From Aphidius gifuensis (taxonomy: Eukaryota > Arthropoda > Insecta > Hymenoptera > Braconidae): a stretch of DNA of 64,000 nucleotides. A model generated the notes under the pieces. That model worked only from the letters and a program-made list of their open reading frames with translations. It was not told where the DNA came from and made no database searches. Below, one piece after another: positions 52,231 to 64,000 of the stretch (position 1 is its first letter; the number at the start of each line of letters is the position of its first letter). A program made the position numbers and the translations under genes. The stretch spans positions 27,312,154 to 27,376,153 of the forward strand of contig NC_057788.1 of the NCBI RefSeq assembly GCF_014905175.1, read 5' to 3'.

Positions 52231-55200
52231 AAGTCAAAAACCTCATCCTCATGTGTCTCCTTGTTTTTAAGAAAAAAAAAGCCAAAGAAATTATTAATTT
52301 TACATTATTAATTGCTTTGTCCGTTGATGAAAATCTTTTACATTTTAAGAAACATATATAATTACAAAAAATTTTAATTAAAGAAAAAAATAAATAATAA
52401 ATTGATTGGTTAAAAATAAACGTAATATAATAATGGATGTTGTATAAGCATTATGAGGACACTTGTTCAAACATTTTAATCGACCTATAAACAAATAATT
52501 TATACATGCCACGTGTATGATGTTAAAATAAAAATAAATTGTATCATGAATAATTTCGTAATTGCATATGCTTATGTTGTTCAAATTAATTGTCAATTAA
52601 TTATAAAATATTATTGAATATAATAATTAAATATTAAATTGTCGTTTACGTTTTTTTTCGTTCATTTAAAATAATTATGTGTGTTATTTGTAAATAAAAT
52701 TTGACATATTTGTTAATTTTTGTTTTACATTAAATTATATCCAAGGATATAAATATAGTTGTTTTAGTTAACTGAAATTGTTCTAATTTAGTTAAAAGCT
52801 GTATACAGAATACAAGCGACCTAGATGGCCATTCAGTTGAGCAAGATTTTCGATGTGACTGAAGGGTGCAAGTGCCAAAACGCTAGAAACATTGCCAGAG
52901 AATACAGGGAGAGAAAGTGAAAATGCCGCGGCTGTTAATCTTGATTTAATCCTTGACAAGCACTTAAGCAGCCTCCCTAAACTGCCATTAAATACGTTGG
53001 TGACTACCCGACACGCTAGACTTACATGTACCCTATATAACCCTTTTAAAATTAAACGGAAAAATCATTTTAAGAATTCGTAATGAAAAAAAAAAAACAA
53101 TATACAAGACAATTACTACGTATATATAGAAATAGAATTAAAAAGAAAAAAAAAGAGCTATCATTGACGTAGATTTATTGATTTGAAAAGTATATATGGC
53201 AAAGTTTATAATAAACAAGCTGCTAATTTTATAGAATAAATTATTACTGTAATATAGAATTATATAATATTTTTAGCTGAGAAAAAGTCAAGTAAAATAA
53301 AATTTTTTTTACTATATAATTTAACTGGAACGAATCAGATACACATTATATATTTAAAATAAAAAGTTTAATAAAATTTTATAATATTTATCAGTTGAAC
53401 TATTTTAAATGACAAAAAAAAATATATATATTATAATTTAATAAATGAATAAAATTTTTATAAATATACAGAAAAAAAATATGAATTAAAAATTAAAATG
53501 AATTTTTTTTTTTTTTATCTAAATTTATATATTTTCATAAAAAATATCGAAAGCATGACTTGGTGCATTTTCCAGTAGTCAGCCTCTAGGCACCATAAAA
53601 GATGCGAAAATATATATATAAGTTTTAAAGAAAAATAAAAAAAAATAAAAGAATTTACAAAGAGGGGTAAAAAAGTTTTTATTTATGCGGTAAAAAATAG
53701 AGTATGAGGGACCTCAAGTATCATATTTAATTTTTATTATATCAGAATACGCATTGGTTCCATACTGTATTCTCTACTTTGTGAATGACTATACTTCTCA
53801 GTGAATGTATATGTAAATATAGCATGATACATTGGACACTCACTTATAAACACCCCATTTTTATTCCTGCTGCGTTTCACCACCCATTTATCCTCCCTAC
53901 ATTATGTTTTTTATTTTTTTTTACTCTATTCCATTTATTTATTTATTTTTTATTTTTAAATTTTTTCATAGATCAAGACTTCTACTGACATCGCATATAA
54001 GGTTATCGAAATTTTTCCTAATTTTAAAAAATGTATAATAATTTATTCAAATAAATTTTCTTTACAGTAAATTATAAATAAAAAAAAAATGAAACATAAT
54101 ATTACTGTGGGCTGTAAACTTATTGGTATTCCATGTAAATTTTTTTCATGTCAAATTGAATTTAGATATGGTTTTATAACAAGACGACTCACGACATGTC
54201 TCACCATTCATTGATTGACGCTGATTTGGTATTGGATTTATCTATACACACTTGAAAATATCTGACCTTTTTTTTCGCACGAATGATATTCACATATATG
54301 GTCATTCTCAATTGAGGGGACCTCTTCAAATATTCTTCCAAGTATATCTTCCACTCACTGGACACATGTCAATTCAAACGAGAAATTTTTACTTCTGCCA
54401 ATCTTATATATTATATGTATATTCAGAACATTTGAATTGTGTAAATAAAGTGTTGAAAATATATAGTCAAAGTTACAAGTTTTTATGTATATATGATAAA
54501 AAATTTCTTGTAAAAATTTTTTTTTTTATTTTCGTATATAGAATAGACGAAAAAACGTCGTCTCAACGGGGTTTATTTATTATTTTACGTAGAGTTTTTT
54601 TTAACGTCAATAACACCTAACACTGTGCTATACATGTATGTATGTATGGTGTGTATATATACAAAGCATTAGCATTTTTTTGTTGTTTAAAACTGAAATA
54701 TACGCGACGGGGTTGAGAGTCGTGAAAAGAGTGGCTGAACGTGCTGGAACGTGCCTCTGTACTAGGAAGGTTTTGATCTTCAAATAAGTGGGATCGCGCT
54801 CTTCTGAATATAAAATTTTTACTTGTGTGCTATAAAAGATTCAGAATAGACAATATAGTATCCTGACCATGGCAAAAGATATACTTGTCACACAAATGAC
54901 ATTGAAAGAAAAAAAAAAAAAAAAACTGTTGACCTTTTTTTCTATTTATCTTTTACGATTAGATATGAATATTTAATTGTATAATATATATATAACAGTT
55001 AGTGCACCATCTGGTCCGTCATTTTCACTTCTATACACACATACCAACACTTCTATGTACCTTTTGTATGGAGAAGTTGAAATGCCAGCATCCCTATATT
55101 ACACAGTACCAACAAGCCGAGTCTAAAATTCAAGATGAAACTTTGCTTCTCTTGAAATTCCATTTTCTCACCAAAGTGAGCCAAAGCCATATGTATTTAC

Positions 55201-55961
55201 ATTTTATATACAATGCATATGTAGAATTATCACATACACATTTATATAAATTTGCATGTTCTCAGATATTCTAAGAAGAGAATGTAGAAATCTGTGAGGT
55301 ACACAATCGTTTTCATCGCTACTAAACCGTACCAATTACAAACACTAGCGGCTTCACTATACCCAATGTTAACTAAACACTAAATACTAACGATACACAT
55401 CTCATTTACCAGTGTGTGGCTTTTGTAAACGCGCGTGTTTACTAGAAATAAGTTAAATCTCAGAAAGCCATATACATGTATAATTTTTCTTGGGTTTTAT
55501 ATATATATTGTGATATACATTTGTACCAAAAATATATTATATATTATAATACCAACTATTAACTACGACAAATGTTGCAAGAGTTAAATTTTATATGTTA
55601 CTATTGTAGCATTGTTTTCCTCATTAACTGTAACACCAAACGAATTTAGAACTGAGCAAATATTTTCAACAAAATATATATATTTAACTGCACACTCGTC
55701 TAAATATATATTCTAAGCTGAAATAATAATAACGACTTGCAAAATTATTTCATAAAACAATCACGATACTAACAATGTTTGTAAAATAATAAAAAAAAAA
55801 AACATTGTCAAATAATATATAATTTTTAAGAAATAATAATAAAAAAAAACTAGAACTTAGAATTGTAAAGATTATCAAGATTATAATAATGTTTATTACA
55901 TTTATATATGTAATTTTCTATTTATTTATTTGTTTAATTTGTTTCTTTTTTTTTTTTTCTA

Positions 55962-56122
55962 GAAGTCACTGTGTGTTACGAGCTTTGAATTGCCAGATAC
56001 CGTGCTTATTTCATTTAATGAATGGCATTGGTTCTACACATGCAACCCGACAATACAGTCAAACACAGTGGGTGGTCATGCCGGAAGTTAAAAAGAAAAA
56101 GTTAAAAAGAGATGGCCAATAA
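55962..56122 (+). CDS. Possible plus-strand terminal exon after a strong acceptor
   Basis: A long pyrimidine tract ending TTTTTTTCTAG (AG at about 55960) is followed by a GC-balanced stretch open in two frames. One gives 42 codons starting KSLCVTSFELPDTVLISFNE and ending in TAA. The other ends EVKKKKLKRDGQ and TAA near 56122. AATAAA follows at about 56232, where a polyadenylation signal would be expected for a last exon. Neither peptide is recognised. The acceptor is the best argument. Confidence 0.25.
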
Positions 56123-59100
56123 TACAGTGATACAAAGTTACCACAAAATAAGATAATAAATTTAATAATAATTAATTATTAAAATAAAAATCAATAATAG
56201 TTTTCACAGTACTGTGTGGCACATTGTGTTGAATAAACCAATGTTGTAAACACCCTTATACTTGAATAGTCATTTAGAACAGTTGGCCAATATAATTCAA
56301 TGCTAAATAATAATCTTGATTTGTATTAAATTTGCTTCAGTATGATCTCAAAGTATTCTAAAGTCTTGACCACAAAAGGGTTTCAACGTGGCCAAAAGAT
56401 ACTTTGTCTATAAATTTTAGTTTGTGGTTTATTTAGTCACCCCAAAAGTACAAGTTAAAATTGAAAAAATAAATAAATAATATAGGGCTGCAAGTAATTC
56501 CACATACTGGTCAAGTTTTTTTTTTTTTAAATAATAATCAATTTACCCGAACAATGAGTATAGTAAAATTATATATATTATACTATTGATAATAATAAAA
56601 AACTTAAAAATGTAATTGAAATGTAGTAAATAGTAACTTGATGTGAGAATTTAGGAGGTGATGTTGAGGTATAAGGGTGATATGGGAGGAAAAAAAAAGG
56701 GGAAAGAGGAGACAAGGTAGTTGGAACAAATTTTACAAGTTTGCCCGGTACAGAGAGTCCAACCCTCCTTCTCGTTACTCCAGTCTTTTAATGAGACTCT
56801 TTTTATACTCGTCTCAGGCTAAATATTGTTGCCAAACCTCGTTTCGGCGATACGGATCAACATGCCAGACCTCTATACTCATCACTCTACAGTGTATTTT
56901 TTTATTCTACCTATATAATGGACAAGCCGCGCCAACTCGTCTTGGTACCTCTTTTTGATGCACAAAACTTACATATACTTTTGCTTTTCATTTAGTCATG
57001 GTAAGTTTTAAAATTGCAAGTTTAAGTTTTAAAATGAGTCTGGTATTTTTTTTTATATACCAACCTACCTCAATCAACTTTTTCATGATTGTTCAACTGA
57101 CAAATAAATAATATAAAACAAAAAAAATAATATATGTATACACACTCAAAATTAAATAAACGTCATAATATTAAATGAAAATTTAAATACATAATTTTGT
57201 CGTACTCTTTAACCTACTAAAATAATAAATTCATAATATATTTCAACGAATTGATCAAAATAGTCATTCAATATATGTTTGCTAATGTAATTGTATATTC
57301 AGCCTGGGTCATGCCTGTCAATCTTTCTGAACAAGTTTAACAGTGACACGATAATACACTTGATTATTTCATTATTCTCATCAATTATTTTTTGAATTTT
57401 ATAAATAATAGTACACATTTTTCAGTTTTACTAAAATATACAATTTTTATTTTCACTTTATTTATACAAAATAAAATGAAAAAATCAATAAAAGAAAAAA
57501 ATAGCCTTAAGCTTTAATTAATGAATTTATAATAAAAACAATTTCATTTGATTTTAACATGAAAGTGCTTTTATTTTATTTGACTATTATCTCAATATAA
57601 TTTCTTGTTGAATTATTAATCTCAAAAACATGAATAAAACAATAATATTATTTAATATTTTAGTACCAGAAAATAACAAATATTTGCTGGGTAAAAAAAA
57701 AAAAGAAGAGAAAAAGTTTATGTCATAATAAATTTTTTTGGTTATTTCGTTAATTAGTTAATCACAAAATTATCGAAGTTGTAAAGTTTTTGTGTTGAAT
57801 TCGAGCAACACAAGTGGCATTATACAACCAGTTCACAACGATATAATGTCGCTATGAAAAGGGTTTATACGTAGTCATGGTAAAGGCATACTCTTAATTG
57901 CGAATTGGTAAAATAATTGAAACAACTCTCGTAAAAATAGTTTAAAAGTCGTAATTTGATCGTAAAAGTTGCAACCACAACGTGCTACCATAATATATTT
58001 TAACGTGGTGAGCTAGAAAAAAAGTAACGAACGAGTTTTGAATGTTGAAAAAAAATAAAAATAAATAAAGTTAATAGAAAATTGGTGGGATGTTTAAAAT
58101 AACGGGTTGAAATAAGCAGCAACTATGAGATGTACTATGATGGTATATAGTCAAAGAATTGTAGGGGTTGAATATTCTACAGCAAGTAACTATGGGGAGA
58201 GAAAAAGCGACTGTGATCTTCTTCGCGGATAAGTCGTATGGTTTTTGCCCAATGAAATTGCATGATAAAATAAAAGGGTAAACTCCAAGAGAAATAATAG
58301 TAAAGAGAAAAAAAGAAAAAAAAAAAAAATAATAATACAAACTCTACAACCCTTCCTGATCTATTTTCAACGCACCAAATATTTACAGTGCGATTAAAAT
58401 TTATATATATTAAAAATAAAATTAATAATTAATTAAATTTTTATAATAATAATAATGTAAATTATAATTTATCATTTTATCAAACATTTATAAAATATTA
58501 AAATTATAATATTTTTCTTGTAAAATTATTCTTCTTACGTTTTTGTAGATAATGTTTTTTATTTATATAATTTTTACATTATTTCTACTGATTTTCTTGT
58601 CTTTATCTTTAATATTCAAACTCTGAAGCACAAAGTCGTGCAACTTTCACAAACGCCTCCACCTTTTCCCTTTTAGACTATACCATAGAGATTCAGAAAA
58701 TCTGAGAGTGAGATAATTACGGTAGAAAGTGTGGATATTATTTAACCAACATTTTCAGAAGGGTGTGTTTTAGAAAATGCAATGGTCTTGTGATTGTGGT
58801 ATGCTTGCTTCACTTTTGTTGGCTTATTATATATATATACAACATAAACGGTCCAATCAAATATAAGTGCTCCGCGTGAGACAGTTTTCAAATTACTAAA
58901 TATTCTTTAAAATTTTTGTCTTCTTCTAATATACGTATATACATCTGCGACTACCAAGCAAAAATAATAATTATATATATAAAAAAATTAAAAATAAATA
59001 TACATACACTATGAGTCTTGAAACTGCAATTCGCATTTAAAAAATGATAAGCATCAAAAAATATAACCATGTTAATCCCTTCAGTTATTTCAAACTCTCC

Positions 59101-61076
59101 TATCCAAGACCTATTATATTTTTTTTTTGATGTTTTTCCTCTTTCTTTCTCTCGTGCTCTCAACATTCAACCCCTTAATTAACGATCAAAACTTTTCTAC
59201 TTGTCGCTATTGTTATTTTTTATAATTTTGTTTTTTCTCATTGAAAAAAAAAAAAAACAACTCTGCATATATATTTTAATATATTTTCATTTTTGGCAAA
59301 ATAAATAAATAATGATTACATCGTATATTATTTTAATGGGAATATATATGCTTGACGATAATTAAGTGTATATCAATGGGGGTGGTTTTTTGAATGTTTA
59401 TGTATATGTACGAGTTCTGGTTTCGTAAATTGGCATTGCCGCAAGCACTGTACTTTCTCATCACAATACAGTCTTACTACTTCGAGCACCTTCTCCATTT
59501 AGAAAAACGCAATTTCCTTGTAACAATATAGCATAATAATGCTTGAGGGGTAAAATAAGAAGGCTAGTTAGTTAAAGAGAGAAGTAAAATATCAAAAAAT
59601 AAAAAAATAAAAAATATAGAATGAGGAAGGTTATTTTCATGAGGAAAAGAGGTTGAAGCCTCCTCTTTATACTCCACTTTTAAACCACGTTTCGTTGTTA
59701 GAACAACCACCCAAACACCTCCGATTCACCATTACATTTTGTAATGTACTTAGGCAACTTCTGTTTATACACACCAACTTTTCCAGCAACGGAAACCCTC
59801 AACTCACCCATTTTCAATCCCTCTATTTTTTAAAAACCCCCTTTACTCCTTTAAGCGTTTTTACCCTGATATCGTTTTTAATGTAGGAAAATTATCCTCA
59901 CCCCTTGTCTGACCCCGAATAACTCATACTCTTGATAACCCCTTTTACTCACTCTCATCACGTAAGCCAGATTTATTTTTTTTTGCAAATAAATAAAAAT
60001 ATTGTACATAAAAAAAAAACAACAGAGAAAAGAAATAAAATTAATTCAGCTTTATTTTTTTTTCTCTTTGCAACTATTCAATATTTTTTTTTTATCATGA
60101 ATTTATCACGTAAGATTTTGGCAAAGTTTGTCTACATGGCCATCTAAAGCACCTGGTGTTCATCGAAAAATCAAAAGACAAACTTCAACTGCCATAAACA
60201 GGTCGAACGATTTGTTGTCGAGCTTTTTTTTTTTTTTCAACTTGTCTTTTAACAAAAAGAGGGAAAAAAAAATATATATATAAATAAATAAAAAAGTTTT
60301 AACGGTGGATAAAAAAATAGAGGTAATGGCAAGCGTTTGAAAAGGGATGAAAGAAAGAAAAAAAAGAATTATATATATACAAATAGTGAAGAGTAAAAAA
60401 TGTCGACACCCTCCGGGGCTGTAAATAGGAATGAAAGACCATGTGATAATGAACCACATACTGTAAAAAAAAGCTGTGACTCATTTTGATTGCAACTGCA
60501 ACATGATACACATGTACTTTGTAAACTTAACAAACGTAAAAACAACTTGTCATATCTAATAATAACTCATTCTCGATAAAATACATTTATATAAAAATCT
60601 CATAGATGTATTATTATTCTTTTGTGTTTATTTTCATAGCTTTCATTTTATATTAAATTGTTTTGAGAGAAAAAAAGATTTATTTTCATTTTTTTTATTC
60701 ATCAAAATAATACTGACAATGAGATGCTCAAATGTATAGCATAGACAAAGTAAAAAATAATTATTACAACTACCAACATAATTTATATTTTATAAAAAAT
60801 TCTCATTACAAATTTTTCTAATTGTTCAATTAATATTTTCAATTTAATCCTGTACAGAGTATAAAATTGAGGATAAAAATAATTAGATAAAAAAAATATA
60901 TCTATGCACAACTAATTTAATCAATAAAAAAAAAAAAAAAAAAATAGATGAAAATGGGAAATTAAAAAATGCAACGAGTACTTTCGTTGTTTTTTTTTTA
61001 TTGTTCAAAAATAAATAATAAAAAAATTGTTCTATGTATAGACATGTATAAAATTGTATGAGGCTAGTATACTCAC

Positions 61077-61130
61077 TAGCAAGTAAACAAACGAGACTTT
61101 GCTTTTTCTCATTTGTCCCATCTCTGATTG
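61077..61130 (-). CDS. Possible 54-bp phase-0 exon
   Basis: On the minus strand AGTCTTCATTAG is followed by 54 bp that read QSEMGQMRKSKVSFVYLL in phase 0, ending at TTGCTA|GTGAGT, a strong donor. The acceptor has only a modest pyrimidine tract. An internal ATG could begin MGQMRKSKVSFVYLL, which would look like the start of a signal or anchor segment if this is a first exon. Length and phase fit the other phase-0 exons on this strand. The evidence is thin, and the peptide is not recognised. Confidence 0.27.
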
Positions 61131-61205
61131 CTAATGAAGACTAACCATATTAACCATGCAACAACTAAAAAAAAAAAAAAAAAAAACTTAGGCATCAAAC
61201 CAACT

Positions 61206-61405
61206 GAACATTGTGATGTTCAAAAGTGCGGAAAACGTTGTTCTCATTCTGATGGTCATCAGATAGAGGTGAATTTTGTTAAAATTGAGTGAGGGTCACG
61301 TTACTCACTTTTACAAATCCCTTAGTCTCGTCATGACAATGTTGAGCAACGTGAATGCATCAAGCGTATGCGTGGGACAAGTATTTGTAACAAAGAGTTG
61401 CGCAA
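61206..61405. repeat. Cluster of three perfect palindromes
   Basis: GAACAT-TGTG-ATGTTC spans 61206-61221, TCTGATG-GT-CATCAGA spans 61248-61263, and TTGCGCAA (a C/EBP-type palindrome) spans 61398-61405. The surrounding 200 bp is more GC-balanced than its flanks. This looks like a binding-site cluster. Confidence 0.45.
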
Positions 61406-64000
61406 ACATTGAATTTACAAGGGATATGTTTAGGAGTGAGATATAGTGAGAGAAAGAGAGTCAATATTATTGCCTATCTAGAAAAACAAGATATACCCTT
61501 ACACTGAACTTCGTTAGCAAGGTCCTTTTTTTTTTTTTCTATTTATTTTTTTGCTTGTTATGCAATTCCAAAAATAAACTTTGATTAAAACGTGACTACT
61601 TTATTTGTTTTATTATTTTAAAATTTATTTATCTTGTTTTTAAAATAGAATATTTTTAGAATAAATTAATATTTAATAAATATAATTATAATAAATAGCA
61701 TTTAAAACATAACGATAGATAAATAATATTTATTTTTTACAAAGATAATAATTTTCAGCATGTCAGTGTCTGTTGTTAGTGAAAATATATAAATCGCGTA
61801 TGAAATTTCAGGGAGTAATGTGTGAAGGGGGTTTGTGTATGCAAGTATCCAATAGGCCGGAATTGAAACGATATATATATATTTATGTACAAAAATATAT
61901 AAGACAAAATGCAGATTGCGCAGTAAAAAAAGGGAGGAAGTGCATAATATTTGTATGATAATCGATACAATCACGTCATCGCGTGTTTACCGTGTTTCTC
62001 TTTTACTATTTTCAATATAGTATGAGTACATTGTATGCATTCCATACCTATGTCAAAATGAGTTATAAAACTTTACCTATAACAATTATTTAGTATTAAT
62101 TTCTAACCCATTAATTTGTATTTTTTTTTGTCTGTATATTTTTCTCTATATTGAATTGTAATTTTCATTAATAATAATGAAATATTTGTCAATTTTGTAT
62201 TTCATTTCAATAACGAATTGATTGATATTTATTAACAAAAAAAAAAAAATATATGTATTTGTAATACTGAGAAATAACAAGAATATTATATATTTGTTTG
62301 ACATATTAATTTGTAACTGATAAACATGATATTTTATGACTCTCAAAACATTGCAGTAATATGTTTTCACAAAATCAAATTATTATTGAAGCACACCGAT
62401 GACAAAGTGAATATTGAAATAAAATTTTAAATTAATATCAAAGCAACAAATTAAGGTAATAAAAAAAAAAAAAAATACCAAAAATAAAAAAAATAATTAT
62501 TCAAAGCACAGTTTAAATATGTATTTTATAATGATACTTTGATATAAAAATTATTGAAAATCAAAACTGTTTTTAATGGACAAACAAAAAATCATTTAAT
62601 AAAGGTTACTGTATTTCATATATAAATATTAATATTTAAATAATGATTGAATCAAAAAAAAAAAAATAATAATAATATCAATTTATACATATGAAATTGT
62701 TGGATCATATTCATATCAAAGTTATCATCTTTGTATTTTCAGTTGCCTAAAAATCATGTCCCCCTGGCAATGAGTCAGTGTATGTGGCAAGGGATGAACT
62801 TATATGTGACAAATTCAGCACGTTTTTTCTCACTATGTGTCCTTTAAAAACTACACCTTTCTATCTATTTTTTTCTGTTACTTTTGACACCATTGCCCCA
62901 CGGCATATGCCGACTATTATTATTTTCATTTCTTTCCGTTCATACACGTCCACCAGACGTATTTCTCCCTGTCTATTATCCAACCTCTATCTTTATTTTT
63001 CACCATCTACCTACCACTCTTATCAACAGCCTAAAAATTCATTTTGTTTCTTTTTCGTTTTTATTTTTTTTATCTTCTATTTTTGATTTTTTGATATTTT
63101 TAGAAATCCCTCAATTCAACACCACCCTTACTTCAAATTTTATATCTAACAACCCACCCCCTTTTTTTCCCTCCCCCTTACAATATCTACTACCTTCATA
63201 TATATACGTACAAGCCCTCTTAGTTTGTACACGACACGTGGGCTAACGCTTACCGACATTTCCAGTTCCTTTGTCTTTTACAATGAAGAGTAACAAAAAA
63301 TGAATGTGAAAAACATTTAAAAAAAAAAGACATACAAAAATTGTGAACGCATTGAAAAAGAAGACGACTAAAATAAAACAAAAATATTTATAATAAAAAA
63401 AAAAAATGTAAAATAAAATAAACGATGAAAGATTTGATTATTTCCTGCGGCACGATCGTACACGACACACAGAAGACCATCATGAAATACAGAAATAAAA
63501 TATAAAGTGATATGTTCATTCGATTCACAGCTAAAACTTCAAAACGGAAAAGAATATGTATATAAAAAATAATAATAAAACAAATAGTTAAAATAAAAAA
63601 AATAATGGTCGGAGGACAGTGTGTGTAACGAATCCCTTGGTGCGAATACCTTGACGTACAATATAATGTTATCAATATGTAGAAAAAAAAAGAAAAATAG
63701 AGGGCTCACGAGTGATAATAGAAATCGATTTGTCAGCAAAAGCTTTTACATTTTGTCGCGTGGTTATTTCTTCGGCTCTTGTGTGTACTAAGCGCATATA
63801 GTATGTGAAAGCAAAAAATAAATAAATAAATAATATGCCAAAAGCAAAAGGACAGTTGGAAGATAGTGGTGTCTAAAATAAGAACGAAGCTAGTATTTCG
63901 CTTACAAGTCTGATGGCTGATGGAAATCTTGTAAAATGGCCGGGTGAATAAGACAAATATTATATGGGGATCAATGGTACTGGTGTGCGATTTATTTTCA

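Larger units (their letters stand above)
48248..64000. other. AT-rich spacer right of the 108-bp exon
   Basis: Upstream sequence for the minus-strand gene, likely intron. GC-balanced islands lie at 50.99-51.14, 52.02-52.23, 52.82-53.05, 54.70-54.80, 56.75-56.96, 61.2-61.4 and 62.74-62.83 kb. None gives a recognised protein. The first exon of the long isoform is not identified and may lie beyond the right edge. Confidence 0.4.

Noticed and set aside
1..64000. tRNA, rRNA, CRISPR or transposon genes
   Set aside because: I looked for T-arm sequences, repeat-spacer arrays, transposase or reverse transcriptase motifs and long terminal repeats by eye and found none. Degraded or very short remnants could have been missed.

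Overview
This is AT-rich nuclear DNA from a eukaryote, with nothing bacterial, viral or organellar about it. It shows GT-AG splice signals, very many poly(A)/poly(T) runs, microsatellites and long stretches without a protein frame. No open frame exceeds about 150 codons, and the longest ones are low-complexity (F, Y, L, S or K runs read from homopolymers). An insect, perhaps a hymenopteran, is my best guess from the base composition and the sparse microexon style. That is an inference, not something the sequence proves.

The best-supported content is three short exons on the minus strand, in transcription order: 48247-48140 (108 bp), 27870/27882-27757 (114-126 bp) and 11909-11874 (36 bp). The 108-bp and 36-bp exons each have a pyrimidine-rich acceptor and a good donor. 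The middle one has a good donor and either an ATG start or a weak acceptor. Each is open in phase 0 and a multiple of three long, so they can be joined or skipped without changing frame. They are separated by about 20 kb and 16 kb of AT-rich sequence. This pattern suggests that most of the window is the intronic 5' half of one long gene transcribed right to left, with cassette exons and perhaps several promoters. The encoded peptides are acidic and rich in S, T, N and Q. I cannot name the protein from them.

Region by region: 48.2-64 kb holds AT-rich sequence with weaker minus-strand exon candidates (51093-51130, 61077-61130), a 69-nt hairpin at 50370-50438, and two clusters of palindromes (49031-49092 and 61206-61405). 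28-48 kb is mostly intron-like, with GC-balanced islands (33.88-34.6, 41.16-41.42, 42.28-42.40 kb) and a possible noncoding first exon ending at 44666. 12-27.7 kb is again intron-like, with islands at 13.38-13.57, 15.63-15.82, 16.5-16.85 and 17.32-17.39 kb. 1-11.8 kb contains several GC-balanced islands, including a Sox-type inverted repeat at 4027-4043 and an exon candidate at 10056-10160.

I see no tRNA, rRNA, CRISPR array, transposase, reverse transcriptase or recognisable known microRNA. I do not see a new multi-gene system here. The most interesting content is the set of widely spaced phase-0 small exons and several perfect palindromes and hairpins that coding sequence does not explain.
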